NCBI GenBank assembly: GCA_964429355.1
Contig: CAYSCH010000359.1
Coordinates: forward strand, 1-9,688
DNA length: 9,688 nucleotides
Direction: 5' to 3'
Source of the DNA: JAAYAY01 sp964429355
GTDB taxonomy: Bacteria; Planctomycetota; Planctomycetia; Pirellulales; Thermoguttaceae
A program made the position numbers and the translations under genes. Below are positions 1 to 5,409 of the stretch, piece after piece. Below the pieces are notes generated by a model. The model did no database searches. It saw only the letters and a program-made list of their open reading frames with translations, and was not told the DNA's origin. Position 1 is the first letter of the stretch. The number at the start of each line of letters is the position of its first letter.

Positions 1-54
1 AGCAAGCAGTGGCACACGCTGATTGGGTCACCCGGTCACGCAGGGCCACCCGCC
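1..54. repeat. Diverged, edge-truncated copy of the left-flank dispersed repeat
   Basis: This stretch shares the motifs CAGTGGCACAC and CAGGGCCACCCGCC with the right-hand half of the two better copies at 61-157 and 404-500. The bases between those motifs differ (GCTGATTGGGTCACCC here, CGTGATAGCCCACACG there). Its left part lies outside the window, so its full length is unknown. It ends seven bases before the next copy, giving a near-tandem arrangement. I recognised it by eye, not by alignment. Confidence 0.55.
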
Positions 55-60
55 CATACC

Positions 61-157
61 GTCAGGAGTACGATCGCAGGATGATCTCTCAAACACTGTC
101 AACAAGTAGGAAGTGGCACACCGTGATAGCCCACACGACGGAGCAGGGCCACCCGCC
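61..157. repeat. 97-bp dispersed repeat, copy A
   Basis: It matches 404-500 at 93 of 97 positions with no gaps; the differences are at 70, 110, 111 and 138. The unit starts GTCAGGAGT, contains CACTGTCAACAAGTA and GTGGCACACCGTGATAG, and ends GGGCCACCCGCC. In this copy the second arm of an internal hairpin (94-100 against 109-115) is degraded. No open reading frame in it looks like a protein, so it is best read as an intergenic repeat. It resembles the structured repeats scattered through planctomycete genomes, but I could not test its copy number. Confidence 0.85.
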
Positions 158-403
158 GAAGAGAAAATAGTCGCGGGCCGAGAGAAGGGGCGGAAAAGTA
201 GAATGTCCCCTTTTCCAGCCCAGGGGTCGGAAGATAAACTGTTACGGGTGGAAACCGGCCTGGATCGGGTCGGCGTCGAGCTGCGTGCCGAACCGCCAGT
301 GGGCCTCGACGGCGTCAAGACGTCCGAGACAGAAACGGGAGGCGAAGCCAAGGTGAGCGGGAAGTGCGAACGAGGGCGAATCAGGTGCCGTCCACGGCAT
401 GCT
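158..403. other. Spacer between the two repeat copies; possible decayed gene end on the minus strand
   Basis: There is no convincing gene here. On the minus strand one frame stays open from the repeat down to a TAA at 242-244. Its last stretch, containing GRLDAVEAHWRFGTQLDADP, reads like the tail of a protein, but it enters directly from the repeat without its own start. It may be the remnant of a gene cut by the repeat, or chance in GC-rich DNA. The segment 183-216 holds a short inverted-repeat motif described separately. Confidence 0.25.
183..216. repeat. Short inverted repeat with an AAAAGTAGAATGTCCCC core
   Basis: GGAAAA (192-197) can pair with TTTTCC (211-216), and alternatively AAGGGG (185-190) can pair with CCCCTT (207-212), so two hairpins compete. 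Read on the minus strand it is AAAAGGGGACATTCTACTTT. To my knowledge such sequences recur between genes in many bacterial genomes and are often linked to REP-type elements mobilised by REP-associated tyrosine transposases. No transposase gene is visible in the window. Confidence 0.45.
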
Positions 404-500
404 GTCAGGAGTGCGATCGCAGGATGATCTCTCAAACACTGTCAACAAGTAGACAGTGGCACACCGTGATAGCCCACACGCCGGAGCAGGGCCACCCGCC
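404..500. repeat. 97-bp dispersed repeat, copy B, with intact internal hairpin
   Basis: This is the second copy of the unit at 61-157. It keeps a perfect 7-bp inverted repeat: CACTGTC (437-443), an eight-base loop AACAAGTA, then GACAGTG (452-458). The palindrome GCGATCGC lies at 413-420. Two of the four differences between the copies fall in the second hairpin arm. The copy ends directly before a short open frame at 507-608, so it may mark the edge of a rearrangement. Confidence 0.85.
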
Positions 501-506
501 CCGGCT

Positions 507-608
507 TTTTTGGTTATCGTGATGGCAGCGGCTCTGATCGCGTGGTACAAAGGCTGGAAGCACGGGCAAAGCAGGATCGACAGCCAGGTGGACAGCTACA
601 GGCGTTAG
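507..608 (+). pseudogene. Short membrane-like peptide or gene remnant, unrecognised
   Basis: One frame ending at TAG 606-608 encodes a hydrophobic stretch (LVIVMAAALIAWYKGW) followed by a polar tail (KHGQSRIDSQVDSYRR). It could start at TTG 510, GTG 519 or ATG 522, none with a clear ribosome binding site, and it abuts repeat copy B. The pattern of one hydrophobic helix then a basic polar segment resembles the start or end of a membrane transporter. It is too short to place in a family, and it may not be a gene at all. Confidence 0.22.
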
Positions 609-637
609 TACGCTGCTTCTCAAGAGTCACGAGTTGA

Positions 638-814
638 CCCGTTATACTTTACGATTCCGACCAGCAGTTTCCGCGGAAGATGGGCGTTGACACGGTGGAG
701 GCGTTCATCACGCACCTGGATAGAGAAGAGGTGGAGAAGAAGGTCGTCATTCCCTGCGCCCACTACTGCTGTGAAGATGCGGTGAAGGACGAGAACCGGC
801 AAGCAGAGCGGTAA
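638..814 (+). pseudogene. C-terminal remnant of a periplasmic sugar-binding (RbsB/LacI-type) protein
   Basis: A frame opened by a stop at 635-637 and closed by TAA at 812-814 encodes about 58 residues, containing QQFPRKMGVDTVEAFITHL and then VEKKVVIPCAHYCCEDAV. The order is Q.P..MG, a helix ending in HL, a basic residue before V.IP, then EDA. That matches the last helix and strand of type-1 periplasmic binding proteins (ribose-type ABC transporter receptors and LacI-like sensors). A complete protein would be about 300 residues or more, so the first four fifths are missing and there is no start codon with a ribosome binding site. It ends 12 bases before the next gene and overlaps that gene's ribosome binding site. 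I infer a decayed gene. The family call rests on pattern memory only. Confidence 0.45.
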
Positions 815-826
815 AGGAGAATACCC

Positions 827-1954
827 ATGGCAATAGACGCCTACGAGGCATTGGCCGCGCACCTGGACCGTCTTCCGGCCGGATTTCCGAGGACCGAGGG
901 CGGTTCGGAGATGCGGATTCTGCGGCGTTTGTTCACACCTGAGGATGCTGAACTGGCCGTTCACCTCACGATCATACCCGAAGAGGCCCGGGTGGTTGCC
1001 CGTCGCGCCGGAATCCCGGTAGCGGAGGCCGTGGGCCGTCTGGAGGCGATGGATCAAAGGGGGCTGATCATGCGCATCCAGCAGGACGAACAACCGCCCC
1101 GTTACATGGCTCTGCAATATGTTGTGGGTTTCTGGGAAGGACAGGTGAACAGGCTTGATCCGCAGCTCGCGGAAGATGCCTTGGAGTACGAGTCGGCGTG
1201 CATCAAGCCCGATTACTGGCGGAAGGCCCCTCAGTTGCGAACGATACCCGTCGGGAAGAGCATTGAGATCCGCAGGGACGTGATGCCTTATGAGACGGCT
1301 GGGGAACTGGCTCGGACCCACACAAGCTTTGCCGTGGTGAATTGCATCTGCCGGCAGGCAATGCGACTGCTGGGAAAAGGGTGCGACAAGCCCGAGGAGA
1401 GCTGCCTCACGTTCGGCGCAGCCGCGGATTATGTTGTGGACCACGGCCGGGGCAGGAGGATCAGCCTGGCGGAAACCCTGGAAATCCTCCAGCAGGCAGA
1501 CGAGACGGGACTGGTTCTTCAGCCCGACAATGCCAAGGTCCCTCTGTTCATGTGTACGTGCTGCGGGTGTTGCTGCGGCATTCTCCGGACGCTCAAACGG
1601 GACCCCAGGCCGGGCAAGGTTGCTTCGAGCCGTTTCGTGGCGAGTCTGGACGCCGCCGCGTGCCATGGTTGCGGTCGCTGCGTGAAACGATGCCAGATGG
1701 AGGCCATCCGTTTGGACGAGAGCAAGGCGCTCCTCGTCGTGGATCGCTGCATCGGCTGCGGCTTGTGCGTGAGCACTTGTCCGACCCGCTGCCTGTCGCT
1801 GGTGCGTAGGCCCCAGGCGGAACAAGCGGTCATCCCCAAAGATCACATCAAGTCGGTCATCAACGTCGGTCGGGCCCGGGGAAGGCTGGGGCTGGGCGAA
1901 TTGATTGGCCTGCAGGTCAAATCGAAGCTGGACCGGCTGTTGACGCCGAAGTAG
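827..1954 (+). CDS. Iron-sulfur protein with two 4Fe-4S ferredoxin motifs and N-terminal winged-helix-like region
   Basis: This 375-residue protein most likely carries electrons through iron-sulfur clusters in the cytoplasm; its partner is unknown. The C-terminal third has two classic 4Fe-4S motifs: C279-x2-C282-x2-C285-x3-C289 and C308-x2-C311-x2-C314-x3-C318-P. Upstream are two unusual cysteine groups: C173-x-C175 with C186 and C193, and a dense CTCCGCCC run at 243-250. Residues 36-95 look like a winged helix (the segment GIPVAEAVGRLEAMDQRGLI). No signal peptide or membrane helix is seen. The start ATG is supported by AAGGAG (814-819) seven bases upstream. This architecture is known in anaerobic bacteria as an uncharacterised 4Fe-4S binding protein, but the substrate cannot be read from the sequence. 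The long open frame on the opposite strand is a by-product of codon bias. Confidence 0.9.
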   Translation: MAIDAYEALAAHLDRLPAGFPRTEGGSEMRILRRLFTPEDAELAVHLTIIPEEARVVARRAGIPVAEAVGRLEAMDQRGLIMRIQQDEQPPRYMALQYVVGFWEGQVNRLDPQLAEDALEYESACIKPDYWRKAPQLRTIPVGKSIEIRRDVMPYETAGELARTHTSFAVVNCICRQAMRLLGKGCDKPEESCLTFGAAADYVVDHGRGRRISLAETLEILQQADETGLVLQPDNAKVPLFMCTCCGCCCGILRTLKRDPRPGKVASSRFVASLDAAACHGCGRCVKRCQMEAIRLDESKALLVVDRCIGCGLCVSTCPTRCLSLVRRPQAEQAVIPKDHIKSVINVGRARGRLGLGELIGLQVKSKLDRLLTPK

Positions 1955-2019
1955 AGCCTGTGGCTGTCATTGACAGAAATGTCCTGTTGAATCCACTTTT
2001 CGCAAGAGGGTTTCCGGCG

Positions 2020-3969
2020 ATGAGCAGACGACGGATCAAGTACCGCCAAAGCGGATTCTGCGCCGCTTGCGTTGTTCTGGGTTCAATATGGTCGTGCCAT
2101 TTCTCTGGTGCCGGGGAGGTAGTGCCAGTCGACGGTCGCTTTGTGTCGATGAAGTCCTCGGAAGAAGGTTACGGTCCGTTTCTTCCGGCGTCTGGTGTCC
2201 TCCTTGAAGAGATGCCCGGCAACGTCAGGCTAGCTGCGGAGAAATTCCTTGGCCAGCTTAGAGCGGGCTCTATTGAGGGCATGGCAGCGCGGATGTCTGC
2301 GGGCGAACGAAATGCTTTGCATGATTCAGTTTCTCATGTGTTCGACAACGCGGGCGAATGGCAGAGAATCGACCCCATCGAATATCGTGGGAATTTCGCA
2401 GGCAGATTTGTTGATGCTCGATGTTGTTGGCCGCAGCATGCGATGTGGATCCGTTTGTTCATCGATCCCGACTCCGCCGAGATCGAAGGTGTCTGGGCCT
2501 TTGAAGATGTGACGCTCAAGGCGCCTCTGGATCCACACAGCGGATGGATGTGCGGGAAAAGAATCCAAGAATTCCTTAAACAAACCTACTCGTTGGCGCT
2601 CGATGTGCAAGTCGTACCCGAAACCGAAGCCGCGGTCATGGAGAGCACCGCGGATGATTTCGAACTCTGGCGGCGTCCGCCCGAATGGGCTCCTTCCCGT
2701 GTGCTGCACCCGCGAGGCGAACGGAATCAGGATCCGTCTGGCCGAGTGTGGGTCCGGTTGGGCAAGAACCTTCCTGGGTACCTTACTGTCGACCGGAAGA
2801 CGCCGGACGGACGCTATGCGGTCAGCCACCTTTCCCCTGGAATATACCGAGTCCGATTCAAAGTTGGAGATGGATCGCACGAGATCGTGAGCGATGACAT
2901 TCATTTGGCCGGAGACCAGCCTTCAACGCAGGTAGAACTGCGGCTCCAGCGGGCAGCATCTGTAACGCTCACGCTCGTCGATTCCCGGACAAAGAGGCCG
3001 CTTGTGTATCCCGACCTCCGGCTCCACCTGGCGGGCTGGACAGGGGGCAGACGCATCGATGACCTGGATGGCGCGACGCTGCGCGAGGTAATGATGGCAA
3101 AGGAGAAGAACATCGAGAATCGTTGGGCCAGAATGACGGCAACACGCTATGGAACACGAGTGTGTGAGCCCTTCCGACGGGAGGGCGATCGATATGTCAT
3201 TCGCTCCCTCCCGCTGGGCGACTACACCTTGCGTTTTGCGCCTCCCATGGATTGCCAGTGGATTGGCGACGAACCGCGATACCAGTTGGCGGTGAATCTC
3301 TCCGTGGATGGCCCACGTCAGTTTGTGCTTTCAACCGACCAACTTACCCAATACGTTGACAGCAACTTCGCCTGGTTTGACGTGGTCGATACGCGCCATT
3401 ATCGGATCACAAGTGCCGAGTATTCACCGGGCGCGGTTTCCCTTCTCAGTTTCAGCACGAAGGCCGATGCTGAAGAACTACTTTGCCTGTTTGTCTGGAA
3501 AGGCGATGAGGTGCTGCAACTCAAGGCGGTCCGGGCGCTGGCTCGCCGCCAGAAATGGAGCGAGAAAGCCCTTGCCGCGGCGAACTACGCCCTGGCGTGC
3601 GCCAACGCGGGCATGTGTTCGGATGAGGAGGCGATTGGCGAGGCTGCCATCTGGATTCTCCGCACGGCGGAAGCCGGCAAGACGAGCACCTCCGACGCGT
3701 CCGCCAAGCTCGACGCCAATCCGGCGGTACGCCGACTCGTAGCCGACCTCGGCTCCAAGCATTCGGCGCTCCGCGTGTACGCAGCACGTCATTTGAGCGA
3801 TCATGGCCGGGAGGCAGTACCGGCCATCCCCTACCTGCGAGCCGCTCTTGCCGACAAAGAGTATGACTTTGAACCCTGGAATGACAACCTCTCCATGTAT
3901 GACTTCTCAACCGTTGCGGAGGCAGCGAAGAAGACGCTTGAAGGACTGGGGGTCAAGCCGGAGCCATAG
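2020..3969 (+). CDS. Exported multidomain protein with carboxypeptidase-regulatory-like and HEAT-like regions
   Basis: The function is unknown. From the ATG at 2020 the product is 649 residues. A basic start (MSRRRIKYR) and hydrophobic stretch (to about residue 31) suggest a signal peptide ending near SGAGE. Residues 66-165 resemble an NTF2/DUF3887-like fold (FLGQLRAGSIEGMAARM, later MWIRLFIDP). Residues 253-310 and about 312-435 look like two beta-sandwich units of the carboxypeptidase-regulatory type (DGRYAVSHLSPGIYRVRF; DRYVIRSLPLGDYTLRF). Residues 490-550 and 566-645 are alpha-helical and HEAT-like (ALRVYAARHLSDHGREAVPA). I preferred ATG 2020 over GTG 1960 in the same frame: AGAGGG lies nine bases upstream and the signal peptide then sits at the N-terminus, whereas GTG 1960 has no ribosome binding site. 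It starts 65 bases after the iron-sulfur gene on the same strand, so co-transcription is possible. An envelope or periplasmic location is inferred. Confidence 0.82.
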   Translation: MSRRRIKYRQSGFCAACVVLGSIWSCHFSGAGEVVPVDGRFVSMKSSEEGYGPFLPASGVLLEEMPGNVRLAAEKFLGQLRAGSIEGMAARMSAGERNALHDSVSHVFDNAGEWQRIDPIEYRGNFAGRFVDARCCWPQHAMWIRLFIDPDSAEIEGVWAFEDVTLKAPLDPHSGWMCGKRIQEFLKQTYSLALDVQVVPETEAAVMESTADDFELWRRPPEWAPSRVLHPRGERNQDPSGRVWVRLGKNLPGYLTVDRKTPDGRYAVSHLSPGIYRVRFKVGDGSHEIVSDDIHLAGDQPSTQVELRLQRAASVTLTLVDSRTKRPLVYPDLRLHLAGWTGGRRIDDLDGATLREVMMAKEKNIENRWARMTATRYGTRVCEPFRREGDRYVIRSLPLGDYTLRFAPPMDCQWIGDEPRYQLAVNLSVDGPRQFVLSTDQLTQYVDSNFAWFDVVDTRHYRITSAEYSPGAVSLLSFSTKADAEELLCLFVWKGDEVLQLKAVRALARRQKWSEKALAAANYALACANAGMCSDEEAIGEAAIWILRTAEAGKTSTSDASAKLDANPAVRRLVADLGSKHSALRVYAARHLSDHGREAVPAIPYLRAALADKEYDFEPWNDNLSMYDFSTVAEAAKKTLEGLGVKPEP

Positions 3970-4051
3970 CTTCCGCGGATGTGATCCATCGCTCCCTCGT
4001 ATTCGGTGCGCGATGGTCGACCTATGATCTGAGTCTTGTCAACAAAAAACA

Positions 4052-4074
4052 AGGTCTGCCCCAGGTCTGACCCC
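4052..4074. repeat. Tandem GGTCTG-type short repeat
   Basis: AGGTCTGCCCC (4052-4062) is followed immediately by AGGTCTGACCCC (4063-4074), differing by one inserted A. The sequence GGGGTCAGACCT on the other strand is, as I recall, a frequent intergenic motif in many bacterial genomes and is often linked to REP-type elements. It sits about 80 bases after the stop of the preceding gene and has no adjoining transposase. Confidence 0.5.
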
Positions 4075-4143
4075 ACCACACATTGTCAATGCCGGACCCA
4101 ATAGTGCTTGACGACAACGCTGGAGAGTATTAACGTGCTGGTG

Positions 4144-4167
4144 CCTGCGGGGCCAGTGCCCCGCAGG
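4144..4167. repeat. Perfect GC-rich hairpin, 10-bp stem and 4-base loop
   Basis: CCTGCGGGGC (4144-4153) and GCCCCGCAGG (4158-4167) are exact reverse complements around CAGT. The hairpin lies 32 bases before the ribosome binding site of the small membrane protein gene. No T-tract follows (the next bases are GGGGGCGCAC), so it is a poor match to an intrinsic terminator. It may be a dispersed palindromic repeat or an element in the 5' leader of the downstream mRNA. Confidence 0.7.
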
Positions 4168-4212
4168 GGGGGCGCACAAGGTTGGTGAATTCTTCAACAG
4201 GGAGCGAAGCGA

Positions 4213-4617
4213 ATGAATGAGAATCCGTACCAGTCACCGGCATCGATTCCCCAGGCCGTCGGTGTCTTGAGTGGCAGCCGAGAGGATTTGCGAAATGTGG
4301 CGATGTATCAGAAGGGAATCCTGGTCTGCATTCTGATCTATCTGCTGGCAGTGATATTCCAGTTTGCAGTGCCGGCGCAGCTTCGACTGTTGCTGGCGGT
4401 GGGGGTGCTTATGCTCGGGCTTGCAGGCACGGTTTTCGTGTTCTTGCTGGCCATGAAGGTCTACAGTGTGGGCGTGGGGATCTTGCTTGGGATCCTGACG
4501 TTCATTCCGTGCATTGGTTTGCTGGTGTTATTGATGGTCAACGGCAAGGCAACCAGCATTCTGAAGCAGAATGGGATCCGGGTGGGACTGCTCGGGGCAA
4601 ACCTGTTGGATATTTAG
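4213..4617 (+). CDS. Small three-helix membrane protein with N-terminal NPYQSPAS motif
   Basis: The function is unknown. The 134-residue product begins MNENPYQSPAS, a short peptide typical of planctomycete membrane proteins. A polar linker follows, then three hydrophobic segments near residues 33-52, 57-80 and 85-110. The end, with FIPCIGLLVLLMVNGKAT and then LKQNGIRVGLLGA, resembles a recurrent family of small uncharacterised inner-membrane proteins. AGGGAG (4199-4204), eight bases upstream, supports the start; a second ATG at 4217 is out of frame. The gene converges on the DUF805 gene, which carries the same NPYQSPAS peptide. No catalytic residues are seen. Confidence 0.82.
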   Translation: MNENPYQSPASIPQAVGVLSGSREDLRNVAMYQKGILVCILIYLLAVIFQFAVPAQLRLLLAVGVLMLGLAGTVFVFLLAMKVYSVGVGILLGILTFIPCIGLLVLLMVNGKATSILKQNGIRVGLLGANLLDI

Positions 4618-4815
4618 TGCCGGTCAAAAAACTCCTGCCGCTGCCAGTAATCTCCGCCCGTGGGAGGCCTCCGGCGGTCTTGGGATAGGCCCTTAGGCAT
4701 GGCGTCAGCAACCAGAGGTCTGCATTGGGCGATCAACGGTTGTTCGATCTGGAGGGGGGCAAGCCCATGCGGCTACGGGGCTCTGTGAGAGTGGTACGCC
4801 GGGGACCGGACGCTG
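4618..4815. other. Intergenic gap between two convergent genes; no clear terminator
   Basis: No gene or RNA is recognised in these 198 bases. The only structure noted is the 10-base palindrome GGAGGCCTCC (4663-4672), flanked by CCGCC (4654-4658) and GGCGG (4673-4677). It could form a short stem but lacks a T-tract on either side. Convergent genes usually share a terminator, so a weak or factor-dependent one is likely here. Confidence 0.4.
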
Positions 4816-5379
4816 CTACGTCGGGTCGGGGCCGTACGTGTTGGGACCGTAGGTGCCGCGGAGACAGCCGCACTCGATGAGTATCCAGAGGGGACCAATA
4901 ATAAAGGGGAGAAGACTGACCAGGTACCACCAACCCGACTTGTCACGATCGTGGAACCGTTTGGAGGCGACGGCGAGCGTGATCCAGATTAAGGGCGAGG
5001 ACGCAATCGCGGCAAGGAGCATGACTGCAGCGAGATACTTGTCCGGGGGCGGCTGGATTTGGCCAGTTTCAGTGAGGATGGCAAAAAAAACGAACACACT
5101 ATTGACCAAGACGTATTCCAAGATGCTGACGATCCACCAGATGCGGCGCGGGATGCGTCCCTCGAAGGAGAACAGGATCCAGGCCAAGCCGCCGCGCAGT
5201 TGGGCCGAGGCATCGACGGGCACCAGGTTGCTTGCCGGCGACTGGTAGGGATTGAGCGTGTCGATTGCCGGGATCATCACCGGGGCGCCGCATCCGCCAC
5301 AGGGGCCGGTCCGGCCGGCAAACTCATCGGCCACAGACGTGTATCGGCTGCAGTAGGGACAGGTGAAGGGGATGGGCAT
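4816..5379 (-). CDS. DUF805 membrane protein with N-terminal zinc ribbon
   Basis: The 187-residue product starts with a zinc-ribbon pattern, CPYC (C7, C10) and CGGC (C27, C30), with SVADEFAGRTGPCGGC between. The NPYQSPAS peptide follows at 43-50. From about residue 66 it matches the DUF805 family of small inner-membrane proteins: FEGRIPRRIWW near 72-82, hydrophobic helices near 81-101, 114-138 and 152-170, the signature RFHDRDKSGWW at 141-151, and the ending GPNTYGPDPT. DUF805 has no established biochemical role. The gene lies 30 bases downstream of the HzsA-related gene on the same strand, so it may share its transcript. No Shine-Dalgarno sequence precedes the ATG, which is not rare in planctomycetes. 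The zinc-ribbon plus NPYQSP plus DUF805 order is a phylum-typical fusion. Confidence 0.9.
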   Translation of the reverse strand: MPIPFTCPYCSRYTSVADEFAGRTGPCGGCGAPVMIPAIDTLNPYQSPASNLVPVDASAQLRGGLAWILFSFEGRIPRRIWWIVSILEYVLVNSVFVFFAILTETGQIQPPPDKYLAAVMLLAAIASSPLIWITLAVASKRFHDRDKSGWWYLVSLLPFIIGPLWILIECGCLRGTYGPNTYGPDPT

Positions 5380-5409
5380 GGCGGGCGGAGAATGGAATGG
5401 TGGAGTATT

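Noticed and set aside
61..500. CRISPR array
   Set aside because: Only two near-identical 97-bp units are present with a 246-base gap, far outside CRISPR repeat and spacer sizes, and no cas gene is visible.
643..648. TATACT as a -10 promoter box for the iron-sulfur gene
   Set aside because: No acceptable -35 hexamer lies 16-18 bases upstream, and it is about 180 bases from the start, inside the sugar-binding-protein remnant.
620..1846. 408-codon open frame on the minus strand opposite the iron-sulfur gene
   Set aside because: The opposite strand carries unmistakable ferredoxin motifs with a good ribosome binding site, while this frame has no recognisable feature.
4654..4677. Intrinsic terminator between the convergent genes
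   Set aside because: The palindrome has no T-tract on either strand and the outer stem is only five base pairs.
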